A stretch of 64,000 bases of DNA from Aquanectria penicillioides. Its lineage: Eukaryota; Ascomycota; Sordariomycetes; Hypocreales; Nectriaceae. Below the pieces are notes generated by a model. The model made no database searches, was not told where the DNA came from, and worked only from the letters and a program-made list of their open reading frames with translations. Within the stretch, counting starts at the first letter, position 1; each line of letters opens with the position of its first letter. The translations under genes and the position numbers were made by a program. Below, in pieces: positions 12,081 through 23,838 of the stretch. The DNA lies in the NCBI GenBank assembly GCA_003415625.1, contig PYIU01000003.1:992001-1056000 (forward strand). The letters are read 5' to 3'.

Positions 12081-12108
<28 letters not shown>
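12081..12108 (+). repeat. (GT)14 microsatellite
   Basis: Fourteen perfect GT dinucleotides are followed by a T run. It lies 32 bp upstream of the HIS2 start codon. Confidence 0.95.
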
Positions 12109-12111
<3 letters not shown>

Positions 12112-12796
12112 TTTCCTTTCGCTCTCTCTGGCTCTCTCTCTTATTAGAGCGAGACGCGCTTTCGTTGGCGATGACTGGCGGCGGGGTGTTTAACAGAGCT
12201 CCTGCGGGGTTGATGAGTTGATAAGAGAAGCGTTGAGTCAAAGTTTAAAAAAAAAAAAATAAAAGAGTCAAAAAAAAACCTCCACCAACAGAATACCACA
12301 CGTTCTCTCGGCTTCTTCAAACCGAGATCCCGCAGAAGGAAATATCGGCTGTGCTGACAGCCTGAGGGGAAAAAAATAAAGACGATGGCAGCCGCCGGAA
12401 CTTTTGGCGATCGTTCCGCAATTGGCAAGCTTAAGCCGAGGGGTGTTGAGATATTTTGAGATATTACACGCCCAAACTCGCGAAACCGAGATTTCGGTCC
12501 TCCACGGGCGACACCATGGCAATTGCCAGAATGCGTAATTCCCAGCTCGTAGATGGTTGGAGCCGAACTTGGGGTCCACTTTTCCATTTATAGCAACTCC
12601 TTAGTCTCGAACACCCGCCCACCTTGTCTCAAACAATGACTTATTGATTGAGTTGCAGCCTCATCACGTCTTTCAGGAAGTCGTCTCGTCTGAACGTCAG
12701 CGAACCCCACAGTCCAAAGTGCGTTCATTAATACGTCTTGCTAAACACAAGTAGTAGTAAATAGAAACATGCGTGTGTATGCGTATGGATGTATGG

Positions 12797-12851
12797 ATGT
12801 ATGTATGTATGTATGTATGTATGTATGTATGTATGTGTGTGTGTGTGTGTG
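12797..12851 (+). repeat. Compound microsatellite (ATGT)10 - (GT)n
   Basis: About ten ATGT units run into GT dinucleotides. It should be polymorphic between isolates. Confidence 0.95.
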
Positions 12852-13144
12852 CAGGGTCCGTTCATTATTGGACCTCAGTCGTCGTGACCCATAACCCAAT
12901 TACACAAAAGTGTAAGCAACTAAACACCAGAGCCCAAGGAATCGTGCCTCGTCCTTTGCTCATCCCGGAATTGCCTAGTCCGGTCCGGTCCGGTTCCCAT
13001 CCTGTCCTCTCAACGCCGTGCTTGCCCAAAATGACAAATGTCGATACCCAAGATAAATGATTGAAAAAAGGAAAGGAAAAACGGATGGTCATCATCCATG
13101 TGCTGCACCTCCACCACTCAAAATATTTCTTTGCTTTACTTTTC

Positions 13145-16100
13145 TTAACCTTTCTCGTATATCGGAATGTCTCCGTATGAGTATACTCCCGGTGCCATGC
13201 TGATGTATCGGCCAGTCACCACAGTGCTGCTGGTCCGCTTCCTGTCCCGCTCGGCTTTCCTGGCCACCTTGCCCTCGTCCTGGACGATGCCGATGCCGTA
13301 GCTTCGCTCGCCAGTGCCACCCGTGTTGTGCCAGCCGAGCCGGAACGTCTTGCGCCGCAGGCACCGGGCCATGTCCTCATCGTCCATCCACGCCGCTCCG
13401 TCCGGCAGCCGCCACCACAGCGTTGAGTCCGCAAGAAGACTTGCCTGCGCCGCGATGCTACACGGGTCCTTGGGCAGCGGGGCACCACGGTGCGTCGTGC
13501 GCAGGGCGAGCACGCCGAGGATCAGCGTGGCCACCAGGAGAACCGCGAGCGCCACCGTCTTCCAGCGCGACTGCGTGAGGCGCGGAATGTAGTAGTTAAC
13601 CGTGGCGGAGATGGGAGAAGAGTCGGCGCGCGTCTTCAGCTTAGACGACGATACCGGGCGCCGGACCACGTCGCTGTTGAGCACCTGGGCGCCGACAATA
13701 CCGTGCTGAAGTCTGATGCTCTCGCTCACGGCGTTCTGTCGTTCAGGGGCGAGGAGACGCTCCAGACGCATGTCAAGGCGCGACAGCACGAGGGTCCTGA
13801 AGAAACCATCCAAGCCTTTGAACGTACTGTTCCCAGCTGCAATGCTGTCCAGAGCCGAGTAGGCAGAAGACACATCAACGTTCAAGTCCGTATCGTTGAG
13901 TGTTGACACGTCAGGGAGGGGAATGGAGTCCGTGTCAATGCTCAAGTCCTCGGTGTGGAACGTGGTGTGTACTGAAACCTCGGAAATGGATTCATTGCAC
14001 CGCATCATCGAAATAAAGCCGGTGTCGCTGCAGTTACCCCAGACAAAGCTGAGAGCATAGTCGTCTGACATTCCAGCACAAGAGGAAACCACACGCCCAA
14101 GGTGAGATACTCCGCTGCTGCAGAGCGTCTCATTGTCTGAACTTCCAATGGGGACACACTTCAGCCCCGAACCAGCTCCTTGCGTAAGAGACAGGGTCTC
14201 GCAGTTCAGTGTTGCCTGGAGAGCCGTCACCTTGGCCGTCAACGCGGTGTTAGGAAGCGGCCACAGGCTGGCTTGATCCGTTAGCCCCAGTTCTGGAAAC
14301 GCCAATTCCTCATATGTCCATGAGGGATAACTCGGCGTGCTCTTGATGAGAATTTTGTTGATAATATCTATGTTCAATGTATTCTTCAAAGACTTGGTTG
14401 TAGATTCGAATGTGGTTTCTTGGCGAAGATGCAGGTGGGCTGTTTGTGCGATTTCGGTGACAGCAAACAGTCCCGCCGTGAAGACGGGCATCAGCCAGCC
14501 GAGCATGGCCATCCACTTCTTAACAAATACACTCCAGTCCTTGTGCTTCATGGATTTGCCGACCGTGATAAGGCCGAACTCGTTCATATAGGTTAACCCC
14601 AGTGATTCCTTGAATCGATAGTTGTTCACGGTTAGCTTTAAGAACGGGGCGAGGCGGCGGCTGTCAATGTCGACACGGTTCCATAGGACGGCCAAAGCGG
14701 CAAATACGAGTGTGGGAACCAAGGTCCAGGAAATGAAGGCAGAGTCGGAGACTTCGAGGCCGTCTCCGCCCCCTTTAAGAGCGTAAATAGCCCAGAGGCC
14801 CGCGATCAAGATGACAGAGGCGACGATGCTGATGACCTGAACACGGGCTCCTAGCGTCCAAGGGCGATACTGCCCAATCAACTCAGTTGGAGGATTTGAG
14901 CTGTCATTGCCCATCGAGACAGGGGGTCCACCGCTCAACTGCTTCAGCTGGAACCGCTCGCTGGCTTTCCGTCCAGGCTGGTGCAATTCCGTCGTGTACC
15001 ACGATCCCGTCAGTCTGGTGGCCACAACATCCATTCCTGCGCTTCCAGTGCCGCTTAGGCGTGCCAGGAAATGTCGACTGTTCGATAGCAATGCAGCGGT
15101 GCCGGCTGCTGAGGTGGGGTCGCGGGCGGCGACGCCATGCTTGGAGGGTGCGTGGTACAGCATGGGGAGCAGGAAGCCGCCAAGCACACAGAACAAGCCG
15201 GCCATGGCGTGAACCATTCCCGCTCGGATTTTGAGAATCTCGGATCCATCTGCCTCAATTTGGGCATGGAAGATGCCTGTAGAGAGAACAACTTGGACAC
15301 GCAAGATGAGTGATGCGGCCACGGAGGCAACGACGAGATGGTGACGGTTGCGAAAGCCTTGGGTAATGGCCTTGAAGCTTCCCATGCTTGGGTAATCGAG
15401 TAGGACGGTGCGGTGAGCCTGCTTTCGGCGGGTTTCCTCGCCCGAGTTAGGTCGGCCCTCGAGGGTGATCCAGGGCATGTAAAGCAAAGCCTGGGCTTCG
15501 ACTCTAGCCCAAAGCATGGCGAGAACGGATGAGACTTTTAAGATCGACGTTAGCCATCATGACTTGCAAGCTTCGGCTACTCAGCTAGCGACAATTGAAG
15601 TTCAATCGACCAGAGGGGGCGGCAAAGATGGGCCAAGAACTTACTAATGACGGGCGCAAACGTCCACAGCCCCTGAATTCTGCTCTCCCAGTCCTGTCGC
15701 GAGATCATCCAGTTCACCACCTCTGCCACCACTGCCAATACGGTAAAGGTCCCCAGGAAGCCACCAATGACTTGATGTCGCAACCAGCCCGGCCGCCAAC
15801 CATCACGGACAGGCATCTCTGAGGGCTCAGCAACCTCCATGCCTCCCGAGACTTGAGTTTGCGCGGCGACCCAACCACCTCAGGGGGGTGTCGAAGTACG
15901 GCTCCTCCAGCAGTGCATCTAGGTTGCCGCGGCTGTTGCGTGTGCGTGATGACGAGGTTCCGGTGACGATAGTAGCCCGCGGCGAGGCGAAGGGGTCGCT
16001 GGGAGTCGACGATGTCGTCGGTGACATGGGGAACTGGCCGCGCTGCAGCGTCTGGAATCCGGGACTACGAGGGCTCCGCGGGCTCTGAAACTCCTGGGAG

Positions 16101-16375
16101 CTCTCCGGGCTTAGAGGCCCGAGGGGACTGCGGGGGCCGGGATGGATGTTAAGGGGCGTCGGAGGAGTGATGCTGCTGCCGCGGTGAGATTGAGGCGGCA
16201 GCGACAAAAGAGGCCGCGAGAGGAAGGGCGTGGTAGACGTTGTGGGCTGAGGTGAGGGCCATCGTGCGAAGCTGTGTCTGGAGGATGAGAGGGTTTCGTC
16301 GTAAGGAACAAAGTCGGAGCTGCTGTTGGCGTTTTCGACGCCGTGGAGGCCCAGGTTGTTCCATGACGTTGCCAT
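13145..16375 (-). CDS. DUF3433-type polytopic membrane protein (frame breaks in N-terminal part)
   Basis: The core reads from exon 15645-15840 (and upstream) joined to 13145-15534 by a 110-nt intron (gtaagt..aaag). The junction restores FAPVIISSVLAMLWARVEAQALLY. Several hydrophobic segments suggest at least eight membrane spans, in two copies of a similar arrangement separated by an extracellular, Cys-containing loop region. The stretch LLYMPWITLEGRP and a following conserved helix are typical of fungal DUF3433 proteins, whose function is unknown. The ATG at 16375 opens a Ser/Pro-rich N-terminus of about 165 residues. Its frame then does not meet the ATG-led frame at 15840. Adding one base at the G6 run 15883-15888 and one at CCC 15870-15872 (plus-strand bases) joins them, giving about 1,040 aa. 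Without repair, an 861-residue protein from 15840 is possible. The repair is inference. Confidence 0.75.
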
Positions 16376-19300
16376 TATCGGTGTTGGCGCGGGGAGGAAG
16401 GAACGAGGGAGAGGCGTCGACGTCAATGGTGCTTTTTAGGGAGGGCGTTTCCTGCGAGGGCGGGTGATGTCGATCTTGACGTTGATCCTTTTCTTTTCTT
16501 TTTTTTATATATATCTTTCTTTAATCTTCTTGGCTGTGTGTCGCGTGATGGTAATGACCGCCTCCCGAGAGAAGGAGAAGCCGTGGTAGGCGCCGTGATG
16601 TGTCGTGCGGGCGGGATGGCTTACACGCCAGTGAACTCTGGTTTGCTGGATTCGAGGAGGAGGGGCGTGTGTGAGAAAACCAGCTTTCCAAGTTGGAAAG
16701 CATTCAAGCCATGATCGAGCCGAACAAACAAATGACAGAAAGGAACGAAAAAATGTGACCGGAAAAAGAAAGGATTGCAGAGAGCGCGTGCATGCATGCA
16801 GCTGGGTGTGTGTAGTAGTGAGTGGTTGATTCGACGACTCCAAAAGCCAAGAACGAGAAGGAAACCAAACAGGACGGGGAAGAATTGACGGCTTGCCGCG
16901 CCACGCATCCACTGCTCAGGAACAGGGCTAGGACCGGGGGGGGAAAACGCTACAAGACAGATCAAAAGCAAAGGACCACGGTCAATACCTAGCGTACCCG
17001 TCGTCGTTTCTCGACTCCAGCTCCAATGGCCGGGCACACGTACACAGACACGCACGACTTACGACGTAGCTTAAACTGGGATGGACCAGGATCCTCAGCT
17101 ACAAGCCAATATTCCTCCTTGTCCTTGTTCCCCTAACTCCAAGAGAACAGCAGGAGGTAAGGGAAAAAAAAAACCCAACCCATGCAAGCCCATCCATCCA
17201 TGATCCATTTTAGGTGCCCGTGGCTTGAGCCGGGCCTGAGAGGTGGAGGGGGGGGCGCGGCCATCCCGCCCCATGTCTTACTCGGGCCCAGGCACAAACT
17301 CCACTGTGAGCATCCTACAAGGGCCAATTTTCCTTCTCCATGCGAGGATTACGACCTCGGTTTTCAGTCTTGAGGCTTTACATATTCGCACACTGCATAC
17401 ACACATGCGAAAGGAACCATGTCCATCGGCGGTTCAAGGCGGGCGGTGGGCGCGGGGGGCGCAATGCTGTCAAAACCGTGCCATTATCGAATCTCACCAC
17501 TGACACCGTTCCCACTTCCGCCGGCCGTCCTACTCTCACCAGAGCCCTACACCCTCCCAGCCAGGCGAATCCAATCCAAGGCAAACAACTCATCCAGCCT
17601 AAGGCCCAATGCTACAACACAACCTACATAAAACTTGGCTGGCAGGCTTGCCTATCTACGGTGTGCGGTGCGGCGCACATATAAGACGCACATAAACGCA
17701 TGCAATGCGAACCCCTCCTCAGCCACGCCGCCCATAGGACAGACGCGAACCCAGCGCGGGAACCTCGCGGAAACGAACAAGAACGAGGCGTTCGTCCCAT
17801 GTCAATATCCGCCATGTTCCCTGCTGCCCCTTTACCCAATCCCATTTCTCGTTCCCATTCCCATCTTGTTTACGAGGTCCTCGACACCTCCCCTAACCGC
17901 CGTCGGAACCGACTGGCACCACTCTTGTTCCTCCATCCTAATAACCGCCCAGGCGCCGCCACAACGTGCACGCCTGGGGACACCGCGGGCGCTCTTGACG
18001 AAGGGAGGGGGGGAGAGACAGGATGGTGCAGGATGACCAACAACACTGTTTTTTTGTTGTTCCTTTCGCCTTTTTTGGAGAAGCGCTTGCAGCCATCCTC
18101 GTCCTCGCCTTGTTGTACACCCCATCATGTGCAGCTACATGCGCCTACATACATGAATCTATAGTGCAGTGCCGCTGTGCTGCGCTACTGCTGCTATCGC
18201 TGCTGCTGCTACTGCGGCTGCGGCTGTAGGACCGACCAACTCGCTCACGCCAAAGTCCCGTGTGTTGGCTCTGTTCTGCCACTTCATCCAAGGGCCCAAG
18301 CCCCCCCCAAAGGCTCCATCGTCGCTTAGACTCAATCTGGCGACGCTCACTCAGCTTGACTCACTCACCTCCAGGCCTGAGAGATCCACCATCATCTCGC
18401 ACCTACCCAGAGTGCTACGTAACCCGCCTTGCACGCGCACACGCAAACGAGGAAACGCTCAATCTCAAATGCCGTCTCCATCTCGGGAACGTCAAAAGAG
18501 GCTACTTGCGGCACCATGGGGAAGGCATACGTACTACGGTACTTCCTACTTGTGCCCCCTTTCCTCTCTATATCCATCTTTTTCTCTTCTTCTTCTTCTT
18601 CTTCTTCTTCTTCTTCTTCTTCTTTCTCCCTGTCTCCCTGTCTCTCTGTCTCTCTCTCTCTCCGTAGCTCTCTCCGTAGCTCTCTGTGTGTCAAACTCTT
18701 TTTGTCGCTCTCCTTATATCCGTAAACTCTTTTACCCTTTTCCCGATCTGGTCCGCCAATCCATCCGTCCATCTTCTTATCCCTTGCCTTCCCAGAACTC
18801 TCCTGCGGCCACCCATCTAGACCATCCGATGCTCCCCTCCAAATCGTCAAATAGTCTGATTTCATGCACTTGTTCTCCACCGGAACTACCGCTAGCTTCT
18901 GCCCGCTCTCCCATTTCAGCACCATGCACCACTCGCCCGGGCTGCCAGGGCCCTAGGCCAGGCCCTCGATGGACCAGCAAATGCTACGTAGTACTACGCC
19001 GCACCGTTGGCGCCGCCGCCATAGTGCGGTCGACCGTCAAGGTTTCTGCAAGGGGAAATTACCCTTAGCTTTTGCTTACCCCTCGCTTCATGCTGGTACT
19101 CTCCACTCCACCCAACTCATCACTTGATTTTCCGTCCCCCATGTTTATTTCGATTATTTTTATCCCTCCCTTTTCGCCCGCTTACCTTTAATTCACCTAG
19201 CTAGCCTTGATCTTCTTCTCTTTCTTGATTCTTCCCTTTCTTCCCTCTTTTCGGCACCCCTCATTGGCTTTTCCCCACAACCCAAAGCCGAACCCAGAAA

Positions 19301-20568
19301 GGAGGGGGAAAGTATGCTAGTTTAGCACGTAGATTTTCATTTTCCAATGAGACTGTAAATTCTTTGCATGATGCGTAGCATGTCCATCTATCAGCCCTAT
19401 CAAGTCGTGCCGGGACACCGCTCAACCGCCTAATCGGGAAGTCGACCAAAAGGGGAAAGCACGTCAACCGCCGACCCTAACACCATATTGAGGTCAAGAT
19501 TGAGACCATCATCCCTCGACTCACCTCATATTCGAATCTTACCTTTTCTCCTCCAAGTTCATCAACACTCTCTGGGCTAACCTCATACAACACTGTAGAC
19601 ACAAATGCATGTCAATCTGGACTGAGTAGAATCTCGCACCTATTGTCCACCTCATGGCCAGCCACAATAGACACAATCGAACCACAGGAAGAAAAAATAA
19701 TGCGCCAAGGGCCTATCGAATAAGTTCCATCAGTCCATTGATTCTTTTTTAGTATTTTTAAAGTGTTGGTATATGCTGGACTTGGACAACATTCACGACA
19801 ATCCTCACTCTTCCCCACGCGGGCTAGGCTGGGTCTCCTCTCCTCTTCGCTTCACCTCTACACGTACAAAACACATGCAAACATGCCTTTCAACAACACC
19901 CACATGTCAACCCGAGGACCAATACAAATAGTCCTCTCTAATATACAATTCGACATGCCTGCTGAGACCTGTCCCAGCCCGCGTATATTCACCCCTCTGG
20001 ATCAGTCCAGTCTCTTCTAGTCAAGGCATTAGTCGCTGCCTTAGTTCTCCAAGAACGCTCTCCTTACGCCTTGCCACCAGACCATTCCACCGCTTCCATA
20101 ACCACCGCATTTCTCAATCGAGAAGAAGAATAAGAATAAAGGAACAAAATGCATTAAAAATATGCCCGGGTCGCCAGGATGGAGCCATAAGAATAATAAA
20201 AATGATGGGGGAGCTCTACCCCTTGGAATGGCGCCAGGCATGTGAGGTAATGGTTTTGGTCGGATCATCCGACCTGCAAGTCTATACCGGGATGCGATTC
20301 TCGCACTTTTTGTTGTGGGCAAGGCAGAGAAAAGGCTATAAAAAGGAAAAAAAAAACGTGTCGCGTCGAGAGGCTCATGATCGCGGTCTGTCGGCGGAGC
20401 CCCGTTGTGATTGACGAGGCGGTGTTCCCTCAAAGAATGAGCACCGAGTCGGAGTAGTCGTAACCGTCCACCGAAGAAGGGTATCGAAGTGTCAAAAAAA
20501 AGGGGGGAATGGTGCAGCAGCAGAGATGTAATGTTCAAATGACCAGGGAAGTTGGAGTCTTCAAGTCA
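16376..20568. other. Gene-poor 4.2-kb region (5' of DUF3433 gene, 3' of MSB2)
   Basis: I see no recognisable gene. The plus strand is strongly pyrimidine-rich from about 18,540 to 18,760, with a TTC microsatellite. That resembles fungal 5' leaders, but no plus-strand gene follows. The left part should hold the promoter of the DUF3433 gene and the right part the 3' UTR of MSB2. Confidence 0.5.
18584..18625 (+). repeat. (TTC)n microsatellite within pyrimidine tract
   Basis: About thirteen TTC/CTT units are followed by CT-rich sequence to about 18,670. Confidence 0.9.
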
Positions 20569-23500
20569 TTAGTTCCAGCCAAGAGAGTTCTCAGCAGCAA
20601 CGGGCGGCGAGATGTACTGCGTTCGAGCAGAGTTACCCATACCACTACGGCCACTGCCATGGCTATCACGACCACCAAAACGGCCGTGATCACCAGCAGA
20701 CACGCGGGCATTGTGTACACCTCCGTAAGCTGAGAAGTCCTGGCTGAGAAGAGCACCGCCCATGAGAGCAGGGCTTCCGTTGCCGGCATATCGCATCTCA
20801 GAGGAGCGCTGGCTGCTGCCGATGGAGCTGGCACGACGGTGGCCGCGCTGCTTCTTGCGCTTGTAGTTACGGGCCACGAGGAACATGGCGCCACCGAAGA
20901 GAACGCTCATGCCGAAGGCACCAACAGCAATGCCAGCAGTGGTGGCCTTGTTCTTAGCTGACTGGTTCTCCGTGCCATCGTTGCTGAAGCTATCGTTCTG
21001 GTTGTTGTTGCCGCTGCTGCTAGAGCTGCTGCCACTACCAGACGAGTCACCGTCCATGTTGCCGAAGAGGTCGATCTTGGTGTTGATGACTGAGGTCAAG
21101 TTACGGACAATCTCCTGGTCGTTGTTGTAAAGAGCGGAGTTGGGGGTGGTGAGGTCAATCTGAAGGTTGTCGATCATGTTTGAGGGATAGTAAACCTGGG
21201 CGATGGCAGTGATATAACCCCACTTGGTGCGGGTGTCATAGGGCACAATCTTGCTCACCAGGAGACGGTTAGTAGAGAAACCGCCACCGTCGGCAAGCGC
21301 CACGGGCAGGTACTTGAAGATCTGAGCCGCAGCAACCGTGTTCTTGACAACAAACAGGTAGTTAAGAGGGTACAGGAACCCGATCTGGATCAGAGTAGTG
21401 CTGTCGGGAATAGGCTGGTTAGGGTCATCAGGAAGAATAACCTTCGGGATGTTCTCGGGCAGACCAGTGCTGGTAGCAGTGGAAGTGGGCACCGTGTTGG
21501 TGTTAGTGGGCTCAAAAACGATCGTGCTGGGGAGCCAGCCCTCGGTGTTACTGAGAGTAGCAGTAGCTCGGATACTGGTAATGGGATCGGCAACCGAAGG
21601 AACGAGTGTGGTTTGCGTGGGTGGCTCAGAAACAGACTGAACAGGCTCAGAGGTTGCGGTGGGACGCTCAATGGCAGTGGAATCCTTGCTGTCGGTGGCA
21701 GGTGAGGTCTCAGTGGCCTTGGAGGCATCGCCAGTGGTCTGGGTGTTGGGCAAGTCGGTACCAGTAGCAGTAGGGTTTGAAGTACCAGTAGCATCAGTGC
21801 CGGTGGCAGTCGGGTTAGAAGTGCCAGTAGCGTCGGTGCCAGTAGCAGTGGGGTTGGAGGTGCCAGTAGCCTCAGTGCCAGTTGCGGTTGGGTTCGAGGT
21901 GCCAGTAGCATCAGTGCCAGTAGCAGTTGGGTTCGAGGTGCCAGTGGCGTCGGTGCCGGTCGCGGTTGGGTTCGAGGTGCCAGTTGCGTCAGTACCAGTT
22001 GCGGTTGGGTTCGAGGTGCCAGTAGCGTCAGTACCAGTGGCGGTTGGGTTCGAGGTGCCAGTGGCGTCGGTTCCAGTAGCAGTCGGGTTAGAAGTGCCAG
22101 TAGCGTCGGTGCCGGTAGCAGTGGGGTTGGAGGTGCCAGTAGCCTCAGTGCCAGTTGCGGTTGGGTTCGAGGTGCCAGTGGCATCGGTGCCAGTAGCGGT
22201 TGGGTTGGAAGTTCCAGTGGCATCAGTGGCAGTTGGGTTGCTGGTGCCGGTAGCGGTGGCCTCGGACGAGCCAGTGGCAGTGGGGTTCACGGACTGACTA
22301 GCAGTATCGACAATAGAACCAGTCTGGGTAGGGTTGGAAGACTGAGTGTCAACAGCGCTAGACTGAGTGACCGGAGAAGCGGTGGCAGTCTCGACAGCAC
22401 CAGAGGTGGTGGCATCAACAGGGACAGAGGCCGACGGGGATGACGCAACAGCAGAGGTCTGCGCCACAGAGGTTTGCTCAGCAGAGCTGGCCTCGGCCTG
22501 AGTGGACGAATCCACAAGGCTATTGACAACGGAGCTGACATCAAGAATGGCGCTGGTCGTGGCAGCAGGAGAAGCAGTAGTAGCAACCTGGGTCTGAGTC
22601 TCAGCAGCGGAGGTTTGAGCCGCAGAAGTCTCGACAGCAGCAGAGGACTGAGCAACCGAGGTTTCAGCAGCAGAAGTCTCGACAGCAGCAGAGGACTGAG
22701 CAACCGAGGTTTCAGCAGCAGAAGTCTCGACAGCAGCAGAGGACTGAGCAACCGAGGTTTGAGCAGCAGAAGTCTCGACAGCAGCAGAGGACTGAGCAAC
22801 CGAGGTTTGAGCAGCAGAGGTCTCGGCCGCAGAAGTTTGAGCAACGGACGTCTCAACAGCAGAGGACTGAGCAACTGAGGTTTGAGCAGCAGAAGTCTCA
22901 GCAGCGGAAGTTTGAGCAACGGACGTCTCAGCAGCGGAGGACTGGACAGCAGATGTTTGAACGGCCGAGGTCTCAGCAACGGAAGTCTGAGCAGCAGAGG
23001 TCTGGGCAGCAGAAGTCTCGGCAGCAGAGGTCTCGGCGGCAGAGGTCTGGGCAGCGGAAGTCTGGGCAACGGAAGTCTCAGCAACGGAAGTTTGAGCAAC
23101 GGACGTCTCAGCAGCGGAGGACTGGACGGCAGAGGTTTGAGCGGCCGAGGTCTCGGCAACGGAAGTCTGAGCAGCGGAGGTTTGGGCAGCAGACGTCTCG
23201 GCAGCAGAAGTCTCGGCAGCGGAGCTCTCCGCAGCGGAGGTTTGCACAGCGGAAGTCTGCTCAACGGAGGTACTTTGGGCCTCGCTGGTCGGCTGGGCAG
23301 CAGAGCTGGCAGTGGAAGAAGCGGCCTCCGCTGAAGTTGAGGTGGCGGCAGCACTTGACACGGCAGAGGATTCGGAGGATTGCTGTGTCGAGGTCTCAGC
23401 AGAGGAGGCTGAGGTCTTGGTGGTGACCGTGATCACACCAGTAGGGCCAACGAGAATCGCAGTGTCGGAATCGGAACCAGTTGAGTGGCGAGCGGTTGTT

Positions 23501-23838
23501 GACGCATCTTGGCCAGTCTTACTCGTAGTGGGCTGGAGCACAATGGGAGCTGCACTGCCGGTGGCTCCAATAGTATCAGACTGAGATTCGGTGTCCCTGC
23601 TCAAGATTTCCGAAATGAAACTGCTCAGGCTGGTTGCTCGCTTCGAGTTTGTGGTGATGTCGCTTGAAGATGACGATTGGGCGGCAGGAATACTCTCTGA
23701 TGAAGTAATAGTATTGTTGCCGTTGGTTATCTCTCGCTTGATCTGTCGCGGGAAGTAGATTCGGGGCTTGTTATCCTCAGCAACGGATGTCGTTGCAAAG
23801 GCCAAAGCGGCCGCGAATGCCCAAGACTTGATTTGCAT
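20569..23838 (-). CDS. MSB2: Signalling mucin MSB2 homologue
   Basis: A single exon of 1,089 aa starts at 23838. It has a signal peptide (MQIKSWAFAAALAFATTSVA). A very long Ser/Thr/Ala-rich mucin region follows, with two tandem-repeat blocks. A conserved extracellular domain comes next, containing VILPDDPNQPIPDSTTLIQIGF, YPLNYLFVV and YDTRTKWGYITAIAQVYYPSNM. One transmembrane helix (around residues 967-990, GIAVGAFGMSVLFGGAMFLVA) precedes a tail of about 98 residues starting with basic KRKKQRGHRR. This order is that of fungal Msb2, the plasma-membrane mucin upstream of the Cdc42/filamentation and pathogenicity MAP-kinase pathways. The glycosylated repeat region is inhibitory and is shed in yeast. 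No introns or frame breaks were seen. The 5' side faces more than 9 kb of gene-poor DNA, and the minus strand there is pyrimidine-rich, consistent with a long leader. Confidence 0.9.
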   Translation of the reverse strand: MQIKSWAFAAALAFATTSVAEDNKPRIYFPRQIKREITNGNNTITSSESIPAAQSSSSSDITTNSKRATSLSSFISEILSRDTESQSDTIGATGSAAPIVLQPTTSKTGQDASTTARHSTGSDSDTAILVGPTGVITVTTKTSASSAETSTQQSSESSAVSSAAATSTSAEAASSTASSAAQPTSEAQSTSVEQTSAVQTSAAESSAAETSAAETSAAQTSAAQTSVAETSAAQTSAVQSSAAETSVAQTSVAETSVAQTSAAQTSAAETSAAETSAAQTSAAQTSVAETSAVQTSAVQSSAAETSVAQTSAAETSAAQTSVAQSSAVETSVAQTSAAETSAAQTSVAQSSAAVETSAAQTSVAQSSAAVETSAAETSVAQSSAAVETSAAETSVAQSSAAVETSAAQTSAAETQTQVATTASPAATTSAILDVSSVVNSLVDSSTQAEASSAEQTSVAQTSAVASSPSASVPVDATTSGAVETATASPVTQSSAVDTQSSNPTQTGSIVDTASQSVNPTATGSSEATATGTSNPTATDATGTSNPTATGTDATGTSNPTATGTEATGTSNPTATGTDATGTSNPTATGTDATGTSNPTATGTDATGTSNPTATGTDATGTSNPTATGTDATGTSNPTATGTDATGTSNPTATGTEATGTSNPTATGTDATGTSNPTATGTDATGTSNPTATGTDLPNTQTTGDASKATETSPATDSKDSTAIERPTATSEPVQSVSEPPTQTTLVPSVADPITSIRATATLSNTEGWLPSTIVFEPTNTNTVPTSTATSTGLPENIPKVILPDDPNQPIPDSTTLIQIGFLYPLNYLFVVKNTVAAAQIFKYLPVALADGGGFSTNRLLVSKIVPYDTRTKWGYITAIAQVYYPSNMIDNLQIDLTTPNSALYNNDQEIVRNLTSVINTKIDLFGNMDGDSSGSGSSSSSSGNNNQNDSFSNDGTENQSAKNKATTAGIAVGAFGMSVLFGGAMFLVARNYKRKKQRGHRRASSIGSSQRSSEMRYAGNGSPALMGGALLSQDFSAYGGVHNARVSAGDHGRFGGRDSHGSGRSGMGNSARTQYISPPVAAENSLGWN
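21757..22255 (-). repeat. MSB2 39-nt tandem repeat block (TGTSNPTATGTDA)
   Basis: About 13 near-identical 39-nt units encode the 13-residue motif TGTSNPTATGTDA, with D/E variation and one shortened unit at the N-terminal side. Synonymous differences occur between copies. Confidence 0.92.
22590..23280 (-). repeat. MSB2 degenerate AAETSVAQ-type repeats
   Basis: Imperfect repeats of SSAAETSVAQTS-like words fill this stretch. Short nearly identical subrepeats of about 57 nt (SSAAVETSAA..) lie between 22,610 and 22,830. They form part of the mucin domain. Confidence 0.85.

Larger units (their letters stand above)
12050..13144. other. Intergenic region with microsatellites (HIS2 5' / DUF3433 gene 3')
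   Basis: About 1.1 kb lies between the start of HIS2 and the stop of the next minus-strand gene. It carries a (GT)14 tract, an A12-13 run near 12250 and an (ATGT)n/(GT)n compound microsatellite. No coding sequence is recognised. Confidence 0.6.

Noticed and set aside
18169..19068. 299-codon plus-strand frame with poly-Leu and Ser stretches
   Set aside because: It is produced by the pyrimidine tract and TTC microsatellite. It has no conserved motif and no plausible start context.
21659..22297. Long plus-strand frame of VPVAVGFEVPVAS repeats
   Set aside because: It is the antisense shadow of the MSB2 tandem repeat. The minus strand has the signal peptide, conserved domain and membrane helix.
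22287..23354. Long minus-strand Leu/Pro-rich repeat frame inside MSB2
   Set aside because: It is another frame of the same repeat DNA, kept open by repeat periodicity. It has no domain.
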